A stretch of 64,000 bases of DNA from Actinopolyspora erythraea (lineage in GTDB: Bacteria; Actinomycetota; Actinomycetes; Mycobacteriales; Pseudonocardiaceae), in NCBI RefSeq assembly GCF_002263515.1, contig NZ_CP022752.1, forward strand, positions 124,001-188,000. Reading direction: 5' to 3'. Every line of letters starts with the position of its first letter. The first letter of the stretch is position 1. Made by a program: the position numbers and the translations under genes. The notes below the pieces were generated by a model. It ran no database searches. It was not told where the DNA came from and saw nothing but the letters and a program-made list of their open reading frames with translations. This document shows, one piece after another, positions 54,359 through 64,000 of this stretch.

Positions 54359-57300
54359 TCAGTCGCTGCCCCGCTGGTTGACCGAGCCGTCCACGTGCCC
54401 GATGTCGTCACCGTCGGAGTCGGAGTCCGCTCCCGAGGAGGTGTCGTTGCGGTCGTCCGAGCTCGGGACGTCACCGGGCAGCTGCACCGGCCTGCTCAGC
54501 GGCCCCGGACTCCAGGTGCCCCAGTGGGTCTCCCGCTCGATGTCCATGGCGGCCTGGGCGGGCAGGGCCTCCGGGCGGTAGGGATCCACCGTGTAGAGCG
54601 TTCCCCAGTCGCGGTGGATGTTGCCCCGCAGGTAGGTCGGCATCTCGCGCATGCTCGCGGTGACGTTGAGCCAGCCGAACGGCCCGGCGGCGTCCGGCGA
54701 GGACCATCCCTGGCCCACCGAGCGCAGCGTGCCGCCCGCGCTGACGCGGAAGCGCGGCACCTCCGCGATTCCGTGCCGGATGTCCGGCAGCTTCAGGCAC
54801 GGGTGCTGGAAGGCGGCCGTCCACTCCACGAAGGTGGGGGCGTCGCCGATGAACTCGGTCATGTTCGTCAGGCGGGGGGCGCGGGGTGCGCTCACGGCGA
54901 GCCAGCCGTCCTCGCCGAGGGACTGGTCGACGGCGACCACCCGGGCCTGCTCGGCGCCGTCCGCCCTGCCGTCCACGCTGACCCTCGCGTCCCGCCAGTC
55001 GGGAGCTGAGCCCGTCAGCACGGGGCGGCGGTCCATGATCTCGAAACCGTCCTCGGTCCGCTTGCCGAACTCCACGTAGAGCTTGTTCGCCCCGAGCACG
55101 TTCCCGGCCAGCGTGAGCACCACGGGCACGTTGCCCTGGCGGGCGCGTTCCGGCAGGTCGTACCACTGGGTGCGCAGTTCACCGGTGCTGGGGCCGGTGC
55201 CTCCTTCGTGGTGGCTCCCCCAGACCGGCGCGTCGTCGGTGCCCAGCCCGTAGGGCGGGTTCCAGTTCCTGCTGCCGGACTCGTCGTCGCCGGAGGGCAG
55301 CCCGTCACGTCGGTAGCCCTCCATCTTCGCGCCGAGGTAGTCCCGGGGGGACTCCTCGGCCGAGACCCGGTCGGGGGCCTCCATGTCCGGAACCGGGGTG
55401 TCGGGCTGTTGTTCGGAGACCCGAAGCATGCCCTCGGCGGGGTTCTTCTCCACGTACACGTAGTCCGACAGGCCGCAGCTGTCGCCGGCCAGCTGTTTGA
55501 CCGAGTCCTTGCCGAGGCTGTAGCTGCCCCACTGCTCCTGCATCGCCTTGCCGAACGTGGCCAGTTCGCCGATGACCAGCAGCGCGCAGACCACGGACAG
55601 CGGCGCGGTGCCCAGCCGGAGCGCACGGCTGCGGCCTTCCACGCCGGTACGGCCGTTGCGGTCGAGTTTCGGCGGGTGGACCACGTGCGGCCGGTGCTCG
55701 TCGATCCGCAGGTGCTCGATGACCGCCACGACCAGCGCTATCCCCGCGACGATCAGCAGGAGGGTGCTCGCGTTGTAACCGCTCACGGAGGGGGGGATGT
55801 TGTGCCAGGGGATACCCCAGCCCGAGACGTACCACCAGGCGTTGGGGCCGGTGGTGGCCAGGGCGCAGATCGCCATCAGGCCCGCGAAGAACGCGGCGCG
55901 GTTGCGCCGCGAACGCAGCACCGTCCCACTCGTGGCCAGCGCGGTGAGCGCGGCGAGCGCGCCCCCCACCGCCGCGAAGATGCCGAAGTGGTGCGTCCAC
56001 TTGGTGGGGGTGAGCACGAGCACGAAGAACGTCAGCGCGGTCATCCCCAGCAGTCGCCTGCTCGGGCCGAGGGCCGCCCCTCTGATGCGCCCGCGGCGCA
56101 GCAACACCACGGCGCAGGTGACCAGGCACAGGAGCACCAGCAGCACCGGGAAGCGCCGGGTCATCGATCCGTCGGGGATCTGGCTGAACAGCAGCGAGTA
56201 GCGGCTCAGTTCCTGGTACCAGCTCAGGCTCGGGCCGATCTCGCCGCGCAGCTGCGTCGATTCCAGTACCGACTGCCAGGTCTGGTCCCAGTAGACGATG
56301 TTGAGGATCGCGAAACCGCAGGCCGAGATGGGTGCGAGCACCGGCAGCCAGCCGAATTCCCTGATGCGTTGGCTCACGAGCCGGAACAGCGGTTTGAAGG
56401 CGACCACGAAGGGCAGCACGGCCATCAGACCGTGCGGATTGGCCCCCACCGCCAGTGCCGCTCCGAACAGTCCGACGGCGGCGGGCAGCAGCCGCTTCGT
56501 GGCCACCGCCCGTTCCACCCCAGCCAGGGCGAGCAGCGAGAACAGCACGACCACGGGCTCCGGGCGGAGACCGTTGTTGTAGGGCAGCCAGAAGGCCAGG
56601 AAGACGGCCGCGGCGGCCCATCCCGCCGCGCGGCTGCGGCGGACCTGCTGTCCGAGTCTGGGGAGTATCTCCCGGCTGATCAGCAGCCAGCTCGCTATCC
56701 CCATCAGCAGCGCGGGCAGCCGCATCCAGGGGGTGGCGGCGGAGGCCCTCACCCACAGGGAGTAGAGCTCGTAGAACCAGCCGAACGGGGACTCCGGTGC
56801 ACCGAACCAACGGTAGTAGTTGCTGATGTAGCCCGCGCTGTCACGGGAGCGGGCTATCGAGAGGATGTAGCCGTCATCGGAGGTCATCGCCCCGATCAGC
56901 CACCAGATGGCCAGCGCCGCCAGTACGGAGATGTCCTGCCAGGTCGGTTTCCACCACCCGGACGGGGCGAGTCTGGGGGGGCGCCGCCCGGCGCGGAGGT
57001 CGAGCCGGCGTATCACGACCACGCAGCCGATGAAGCACAGCAGGCCCAGCCCGATGACGACGAACTTGAAGATCGTCGCGCTGGTGGACCAGCGGGTGTC
57101 GACCTGCGCCCGGAACGAGACGTCGTCGACCGGGTCCAGCCGCTCGTCGAGGTCGGAGTAGATACCGGTCAGCTGTGGGCGCCGATCCTCGCTCGTCACG
57201 CTGGCCAGCGGCTTCTCCCCCACGCTGGCGGTGGTCCGCGTGCCGTCGGAGGTTATCGAGATCGTGCAGTCGCCGTCGGGGATGGTGGCACTGCCGAGCC

Positions 57301-57754
57301 GGCTTCCCCGCGACAGCAGGGTGAGCCGTCCGTCCTCGACGCGTAACACCATTCCGGTGAGGTTGCCGTACTCGGAGGAGGGAGGGTTCGTGCTCAGCAG
57401 GGTGCCCGGCCCGGACGTCCTGGAGTCGAGGCTGCGGGCCGCCGAGCAGGGTGCGGTGAACTCGAGGTCGACCGGTGAGTAGACGACCAGCGGCGCGGAG
57501 ACCGGGTCGGTCCCCTCGGCCGTTGGCCACCTGAGGTTGGTGATCTCGTGGTTGACGGGCAGGAACGGAACCGACAGCGAGAGGATCGTCCCCACGATTC
57601 CGAGTGCCGCGGCGATCACGCGAAGGCGTTTGCGGGAATTGGCACTCGCCGTGTTGTCGCGACCCCCAACGTCGTCGGGGTCGTTTCCCCGATTGGGCCG
57701 CTCGTCCTCTTTCCGCCCGACGTTAAGCACGGGTGGAGAATAGTAGGTGCTCAC
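54359..57754 (-). CDS. emb: Arabinosyltransferase (EmbA/B/C family)
   Basis: 1131 residues, GT-C fold: an N-terminal loop and helices with the catalytic MTSDDGYILSIARSRD (Asp pair 293-294), LPYNNGLRPEPVVV (the family's RPEP motif), 13-15 membrane helices to about 730, and a C-terminal carbohydrate-binding region with WYDLPERA and GPFGWLNVTAS. It adds arabinose from decaprenylphosphoryl-arabinose to arabinan outside the membrane. Only one emb gene is seen, as in Corynebacterium. The ethambutol-linked Met306 of M. tuberculosis EmbB is Ile310 here. The C-terminal tail is acidic. Start is uncertain: GTG 57754, or GTG 57730 nine bases after TACTAT. Confidence 0.94.
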   Translation of the reverse strand: MSTYYSPPVLNVGRKEDERPNRGNDPDDVGGRDNTASANSRKRLRVIAAALGIVGTILSLSVPFLPVNHEITNLRWPTAEGTDPVSAPLVVYSPVDLEFTAPCSAARSLDSRTSGPGTLLSTNPPSSEYGNLTGMVLRVEDGRLTLLSRGSRLGSATIPDGDCTISITSDGTRTTASVGEKPLASVTSEDRRPQLTGIYSDLDERLDPVDDVSFRAQVDTRWSTSATIFKFVVIGLGLLCFIGCVVVIRRLDLRAGRRPPRLAPSGWWKPTWQDISVLAALAIWWLIGAMTSDDGYILSIARSRDSAGYISNYYRWFGAPESPFGWFYELYSLWVRASAATPWMRLPALLMGIASWLLISREILPRLGQQVRRSRAAGWAAAAVFLAFWLPYNNGLRPEPVVVLFSLLALAGVERAVATKRLLPAAVGLFGAALAVGANPHGLMAVLPFVVAFKPLFRLVSQRIREFGWLPVLAPISACGFAILNIVYWDQTWQSVLESTQLRGEIGPSLSWYQELSRYSLLFSQIPDGSMTRRFPVLLVLLCLVTCAVVLLRRGRIRGAALGPSRRLLGMTALTFFVLVLTPTKWTHHFGIFAAVGGALAALTALATSGTVLRSRRNRAAFFAGLMAICALATTGPNAWWYVSGWGIPWHNIPPSVSGYNASTLLLIVAGIALVVAVIEHLRIDEHRPHVVHPPKLDRNGRTGVEGRSRALRLGTAPLSVVCALLVIGELATFGKAMQEQWGSYSLGKDSVKQLAGDSCGLSDYVYVEKNPAEGMLRVSEQQPDTPVPDMEAPDRVSAEESPRDYLGAKMEGYRRDGLPSGDDESGSRNWNPPYGLGTDDAPVWGSHHEGGTGPSTGELRTQWYDLPERARQGNVPVVLTLAGNVLGANKLYVEFGKRTEDGFEIMDRRPVLTGSAPDWRDARVSVDGRADGAEQARVVAVDQSLGEDGWLAVSAPRAPRLTNMTEFIGDAPTFVEWTAAFQHPCLKLPDIRHGIAEVPRFRVSAGGTLRSVGQGWSSPDAAGPFGWLNVTASMREMPTYLRGNIHRDWGTLYTVDPYRPEALPAQAAMDIERETHWGTWSPGPLSRPVQLPGDVPSSDDRNDTSSGADSDSDGDDIGHVDGSVNQRGSD

Positions 57755-57934
57755 GCGACGCCGTTTCGCGGCATCGTCGGTCTGTGCGGCCCGACACGTC
57801 GTTCCGGCCGTCGTAGGTGCGTTTCAGCGGTTTTGTCCGATGCCCGCCTCTGGCTGGGTATCGGACGTGGACGGTGGAATTCTCGCCCGGCCGCCGCGCG
57901 GCCGGGCGAGTGCGGAACGGGAGGTGTCTTCAGT

Positions 57935-58864
57935 TCACCTTCGGAAGAAGCGTTCGCGCCTGCCGAGCCGGAGAAGTCGGAGCCATTCCAGGAAATCCTT
58001 CGGGCTCCGGCGCTGCCACACGAAGTAGAGCCCGAACCGAGCCACTTCGAGCATGCCGATTCCGCGCATGCCGGGCTGGGCCAGCAGATAACCCCGGTTG
58101 CGGTAGGTGTAGTAGCGCTTCGTGCTGTCCTCCGGATCCTGCGCGTGGAACTTCCCGCCCAGCATCGGCTTGAATTCGGCGGAGCCGTCGGGATGCAGGA
58201 AACGGGTGCGCAGCGTGGTGCCGAACGGCAGTCCCGATCGGACTATCCGGCGGTGGATCTCCACCTCGTCGCCGCGGAAGAACAGTCGGTAGTCGGGCAC
58301 GCCGACCACGTCCAGCGTGCCTGCCCGGAACAGCGCGCCGTTGAACAGCGAGGCGATGCCGGGCAGGAAGTCGTGCTCGGAGCCGGTGCCGCGCAGTTCC
58401 TCCGGGTGGCGTTTCCAGGTCAGGCCCCGCCGCAGCGGGAAGGCCAGCGTGTCCGGCCGGTCGATGTTGACGACCACCGGGGAGACGGCCGCGAGGCCGC
58501 GCGTGCGCGCCTCTTCCAGCAGGGTGCTCAGCGCGTGCTCGTCGGCGGGGCGTCCGTCGTCGTCACCGAGCCAGATCCACTCCGCCCCGAGCGAGAGGGC
58601 GTGCATCATGCCGAGCGCGAAGCCGCCCGCGCCGCCCAGGTTTCGCCGGGAGGGCAGGTAGGTGGCGGGTACCGGGCACTCGGCCACCACCTCGGCGGCG
58701 GGCTGGTCGGGGCCGTTGTCCACCACGACGAGGTGGTCGGGCGGCCGCGTCTGGTTCCCGATCACCTTCAGCGACTCGGCCAGCAGTTCCGGCCGGTGAC
58801 GCGTCACGATCACCGTCACCACCGCGTCCGCCGGCAGTGGTGCGGATTGTCCGGATTCCGTCAT
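57935..58864 (-). CDS. glfT1: Galactofuranosyltransferase GlfT1
   Basis: 309 residues, GT2 family. It adds the first galactofuranose residues to the rhamnosyl linker lipid. Seen: VVTVIVTRHRPELLAESL, NLGGAGGFALGMMHAL, the metal motif in WIWLGDDDGRP, NGALFRAGTLDVVGVPD, FFRGDEVEIHRRI and YYTYRNRGYLL. The ATG overlaps the wzt stop (ATGA). Order glfT1-wzt-wzm matches Rv3782-Rv3781-Rv3783 content. End of the operon. Confidence 0.93.
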   Translation of the reverse strand: MTESGQSAPLPADAVVTVIVTRHRPELLAESLKVIGNQTRPPDHLVVVDNGPDQPAAEVVAECPVPATYLPSRRNLGGAGGFALGMMHALSLGAEWIWLGDDDGRPADEHALSTLLEEARTRGLAAVSPVVVNIDRPDTLAFPLRRGLTWKRHPEELRGTGSEHDFLPGIASLFNGALFRAGTLDVVGVPDYRLFFRGDEVEIHRRIVRSGLPFGTTLRTRFLHPDGSAEFKPMLGGKFHAQDPEDSTKRYYTYRNRGYLLAQPGMRGIGMLEVARFGLYFVWQRRSPKDFLEWLRLLRLGRRERFFRR

Positions 58865-59688
58865 CAGCCCTCGTTGCTTCCGATGGTGGCGGTCGAAGCC
58901 TGCTCCTGCTGCATCCTGGCCTTCGCCCGCGGGCTGAGGTTCTCGAAGGGGTCCTTGCCCTTGTAGTGCGTGAGCACCTCGCGCAGCGGGCCGTGCTCCT
59001 TGATCTGGCCCTTCTCCATCCAGATGGCCGTGCTGCACAGCTCGGCCAGGAACTCGTCGGAGTGCGAGGCGAACACCAGCATCCCGGAACGCTTGACCAG
59101 CTCGTTGAGCCTGCTCTTGGCCTTGTCCAGGAACTCGGCGTCCACCGCGCCGATGCCTTCGTCGAGCACCAGGATCTCGGGGTCGATGGAGGTGACCACG
59201 CCCAGCGCGAGCCGGACCCGCATGCCGGTGGAGTAGGTGCGCAGCGGCATCGACAGGTAGTTGCCGAGTTCGGTGAACTCGGCGATGTCGTCGATCCGCT
59301 GCTCCATCTGCTTGCGGCCCATGCCCAGGAACAGGCCGCGGATGATGATGTTCTCCCGCCCGGATATCTCCGGGTCCATCCCCACGCCGAGGTCGAAGAC
59401 CGGTGCGACCTTGCCCTCGACGAGCGCGCTGCCGCGGGTGGGTTCGTAGATGCCGGACAGCAGCCGAAGCAGGGTGGACTTGCCCGCGCCGTTGTGGCCG
59501 ACCAGCGCCACCCGGTCGCCGTGCCGCAGCGAGAGGTTGATGTCGCGCAGCGCCTCGATGATCGGAACCTTGGTGTCGGTGCCGATCTTGCCGCCGGTCT
59601 TGCCGAGCATGGCCTTCTTCATCGAGCGCGACTTCGCGTCGAAGATGGGGAAGTCGACCGCTGCGTTCCACACGTCGATACTGACCAC
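58864..59688 (-). CDS. wzt: Galactan ABC exporter, ATP-binding subunit
   Basis: 274 residues. Walker A LVGHNGAGKSTLL, signature TYSTGMRVRLALGV, Walker B PEILVLDEGIGAVD and the H-switch FASHSD are complete; GVGMDPEISGRENI is typical of polysaccharide exporters. It powers export of the lipid-linked galactan across the membrane with the permease encoded next to it. There is no C-terminal carbohydrate-binding domain. ATG 59688 starts 17 nt after the permease stop. Confidence 0.94.
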   Translation of the reverse strand: MVSIDVWNAAVDFPIFDAKSRSMKKAMLGKTGGKIGTDTKVPIIEALRDINLSLRHGDRVALVGHNGAGKSTLLRLLSGIYEPTRGSALVEGKVAPVFDLGVGMDPEISGRENIIIRGLFLGMGRKQMEQRIDDIAEFTELGNYLSMPLRTYSTGMRVRLALGVVTSIDPEILVLDEGIGAVDAEFLDKAKSRLNELVKRSGMLVFASHSDEFLAELCSTAIWMEKGQIKEHGPLREVLTHYKGKDPFENLSPRAKARMQQEQASTATIGSNEG

Positions 59689-59705
59689 GGTTCGTCGCCC
59701 TCCTT

Positions 59706-60629
59706 CTAGACCCAGTAGGAAACGCGGGCCCGGTAGTTGCGCATCATCAGCAGTGCCAGGGCCCAGCCACCCACTGTGATGGCCAGCACGATCAGCCAGT
59801 GGTACAGATCCTGGTTACTGCCCAGCAGCGGCGAACGGACGATGTCGACGTAATGGTAGATGGGATTTATCTGCGCCAGCCAGGCGCGCGGTCCCGCGTT
59901 CTCCTCCAGCGCCGACATGGGCCACACGATCGGTGACATGAAGAACAGCAGCTGCATGAAGCTGCTGACCACCGGCGGGATGTCGCGGAACCGGGTGCTG
60001 ACGATGCCGAACAGCAGCACCACCCAGCCCGCGTTGATCACCAGCAGCAGCAGCGCGGGGAACACGCTGAAGACGGTCCACGACAGCTCGGGCTGGAAGA
60101 TCGCCAGAATCGCGAAGTATATGACCAGGTTGTGCAGGAACAGCAGGAACTCGCGCCACACCGTGCGGAAGACGTAGATGCTGATCGGCGCGGGCAGCTG
60201 CTTGATCATGCCCTCGTTCTGGATGAACACGTCCGTGCCCGAGGTCAGGCATCCGGAGATGAAGTACCAGATGATGAAGCCCACCGTCATGTAGGGCACG
60301 TACTCGCTGGCATCCATGTTGAAGATGGTCGAGTACAGCAGTCCCAGCCCGGTGGCCGTGACACCCATGCTGATGGTGATCCACAGCGGGCCCAGGACGG
60401 AGCGGCGGTAGCGCTGCTTGACGTCCTGCCATCCCAGGTGCGCCCAGAGCTGTCGCTGGTGCGCTGCCCTGCTGATGTCGTCGAACACCCTGCGCCAACT
60501 GCGGGAGCGCGCCGTGACGGGCGCTGCCGCGTGCGTTTCGGTTTGGTCTGTCGTGCTGGTCGCCTGCACGCTGTGCAGCGTACCGACCGTGGCGCGCGCG
60601 GTTGCGGTGGGATTCACCGCGAGGAGCAT
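59706..60629 (-). CDS. wzm: Galactan ABC exporter, permease subunit
   Basis: 307 residues, six membrane helices after a 75-residue cytoplasmic N-terminus. LWAHLGWQDVKQRYRRSVLGPLWITISMG (from about residue 60) is the interface helix of the ABC-2 polysaccharide exporters; YMTVGFIIWYFISGCLTSG, the amphipathic SSFMQLLFFMSPIVWPMSAL and NPIYHYVDIVRSPLLG follow. With Wzt it moves the lipid-linked galactan outwards. ATG 60629 is supported by frame only; GTG 60617 would be nearer the family length. Confidence 0.9.
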   Translation of the reverse strand: MLLAVNPTATARATVGTLHSVQATSTTDQTETHAAAPVTARSRSWRRVFDDISRAAHQRQLWAHLGWQDVKQRYRRSVLGPLWITISMGVTATGLGLLYSTIFNMDASEYVPYMTVGFIIWYFISGCLTSGTDVFIQNEGMIKQLPAPISIYVFRTVWREFLLFLHNLVIYFAILAIFQPELSWTVFSVFPALLLLVINAGWVVLLFGIVSTRFRDIPPVVSSFMQLLFFMSPIVWPMSALEENAGPRAWLAQINPIYHYVDIVRSPLLGSNQDLYHWLIVLAITVGGWALALLMMRNYRARVSYWV

Positions 60630-60955
60630 TGTCCGGTTTGCCTCGATGATCTCGTCCGGCAGGTTCCTTCGGAGGCGCGGGAGCACCTCCGAACGGTGCG
60701 ACGGGCTCGCCGTGCCGGGGGAAGGGGCGGTGGTCTCCGCTGTCCCCCACGTCGGCCCCGGCGCGCGGGATCTCCGAGGCGGGGGCGAGCAGCGGAGGGG
60801 GCCGGCCCCCGGCACCGGGGTGGCGGCTTCGGAGGCGCCCGCGAGGCGGCTCGGGCGGTGTGACGGGCGTGCTCGTTATCCCGCCCCGCTTCCGGGCGAG
60901 AGCGGCGGGAGGTTCGCCGGGGCGAGCGCCCCGAGCCCGGAGTGCGGAACCGCGC
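60630..60955. other. Gap before wzm
   Basis: About 330 very GC-rich bases between wzm and bpa. It should carry the wzm promoter; no -35/-10 pair, hairpin or gene is convincing. Confidence 0.35.
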
Positions 60956-61537
60956 TCAGAGGTACTGCCCGTGCGTCCCCGTCCGGTGGCCGTGCTGTTC
61001 GCCGTCGTCCGCACCACCGGCGGGCAGCGCGCCCTGCCGCATCTTCTCCAGTTGGCTGCGGGCCGCGAGCTGCTGGGCGTACAGCGCGGTCTGCAGCCCG
61101 TGGAACAGGCCCTCGAGCCAGCCCACCAGTTGTGCCTGCGCGATCCGCAACTCCGCCTCCGAGGGAGTTTCCTCCCGCGTGAAGGGCAGGGACAGCCGGT
61201 CCAGTTCCTCGACCAGTTCCGGCGCCAGTCCCTGCTCCAGTTCGCGGATGGAGGACTGGTGGATCTCCTTCAGCCGGTTCCTGCTGGCTTCGTCGAGCGG
61301 GGCGGCACGCACCTCCTCCAGCAGCTGTTTGATCATCGTGCCTATGCGCATGACCTTGGTCGGCTGCTCCACGAGCTCGCCGAGGTTCTGCTCGCCGCTC
61401 TCGGCCGGTTGCTCGGCGTCCCCCTCGTTCGGGGGCTGGCCGTCGCCCCGGGGATCCGGAGTTGCCGCCGCTCCCACCGGTGCGTTCTCGTCGCCGACCA
61501 CGAACATGCGTCCTGGTTCGAAGTCCTTGCCTTCCAT
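60956..61537 (-). CDS. bpa: Bacterial proteasome activator
   Basis: 193 residues. A disordered acidic N-terminus precedes a four-helix core (QPTKVMRIGTMIKQLLEEVRAAPLDEAS, RLKEIHQSSIRELEQGLAPELVEELDRLSLPF, AELRIAQAQLVGWLEGLFHGLQTALYAQQLAARSQLEKMRQ, all split by eye) and the C-terminal GQYL that docks into the proteasome alpha ring. Bpa (Rv3780) forms a dodecameric ATP-independent gate opener. Its neighbourhood with the galactan exporter genes matches mycobacteria. Confidence 0.94.
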   Translation of the reverse strand: MEGKDFEPGRMFVVGDENAPVGAAATPDPRGDGQPPNEGDAEQPAESGEQNLGELVEQPTKVMRIGTMIKQLLEEVRAAPLDEASRNRLKEIHQSSIRELEQGLAPELVEELDRLSLPFTREETPSEAELRIAQAQLVGWLEGLFHGLQTALYAQQLAARSQLEKMRQGALPAGGADDGEQHGHRTGTHGQYL

Positions 61538-61794
61538 TCCTCAATAGTGGCGCGCCGGTGGGACCGAACGCGAACGGGTGTGCGTGCTGTGTCACCGACG
61601 CCGGGCGATCCGTCGTGCCGTCCGGTGCTCGCGGCCACCGTGGGCGGGAGACCGCGGAGGTTCCGCCGGGCGTGCGCCCCGGAAACCGGTTGGCCGGGCC
61701 CCGATGCGGGACTCGCGTACGCGTGTGGCCCGACTCCCCCGGTGGGGGCCGGGTCCGTGGCGAGGCGAGCTCCCGCCGCGCGGCCCGGGCTCCA

Positions 61795-64000
<2,206 letters not shown>

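Overview
High-GC actinobacterial chromosome segment. Arabinogalactan (AG) wall genes (glf, glfT2, ubiA, dprE1, dprE2, emb, wzm, wzt, glfT1), a proteasome activator, LGFP-repeat secreted proteins, WhiJ-type XRE/DUF397 pairs and an F420-type oxidoreductase point to the Pseudonocardiales or close relatives. No mycolate genes lie among the AG genes, which fits an arabinose/galactose wall without mycolic acids. Acidic, Asp/Ser/Gly-rich extensions on several envelope proteins would suit a salt-adapted genus such as Actinopolyspora, but that is inference.

Layout. 0-3.4 kb: end of a 2-hydroxyacid dehydrogenase gene, an FGGY sugar kinase and a stand-alone SagB-type oxidoreductase. 3.5-4.5 kb: divergent DoxX/MarR pair with a clear promoter-operator. 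4.6-9.1 kb: accessory region with a DUF3558 lipoprotein, a helical ESX-like small protein, an XRE/DUF397 pair and a divergent small Cys-motif protein plus membrane protein. 9.4-14.4 kb: secreted lectin-like protein, SDR, arginine deiminase, CPBP membrane protein and a DUF2470 protein behind an IdeR-type iron box. 14.6-18.7 kb: tyrosine/homogentisate catabolism (hmgA divergent from an unknown gene, fahA and an IclR regulator). 19.3-27.8 kb: cytochrome bd oxidase (cydA, cydB, fused cydDC) beside a DosS/DosR-like two-component system, with a DosR-type box upstream of cydA.

27.9-37.4 kb: housekeeping genes whose order recalls M. tuberculosis Rv3811-Rv3838 (pheA, metallopeptidase, septum-formation protein, serS, HAD hydrolase, PGRP amidase). 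37.6-43.1 kb: glf-glfT2-PAP2-ubiA, the AG galactan/decaprenyl-phosphoryl-ribose operon. 43.1-47.6 kb: repeats, a YbaK/nitroreductase divergon, a second XRE/Cys-motif divergon and a 0.7 kb unexplained non-coding stretch. 47.7-51 kb: two LGFP-repeat secreted proteins. 51.5-60.6 kb: dprE2-dprE1, gtrA, emb, glfT1, wzt, wzm. 61-64 kb: bpa, a quinone oxidoreductase and the start of a secreted M28 peptidase.

How it works together: Glf makes UDP-galactofuranose; GlfT1 and GlfT2 build galactan; Wzm/Wzt export it; UbiA, PAP2 and DprE1/DprE2 make decaprenyl-phosphoryl-arabinose; Emb polymerises arabinan outside the membrane. The most unusual signals are (i) a structured, dispersed repeat found four times, always about 37-41 nt after the stop codon of a plus-strand gene, with compensatory stem changes; (ii) a repeated divergent XRE/Cys-motif two-gene module; (iii) an unknown protein filling the maleylacetoacetate-isomerase gap of the homogentisate operon; and (iv) natural substitutions at two antitubercular drug-target positions (DprE1 Cys387 position is Thr, EmbB Met306 position is Ile).
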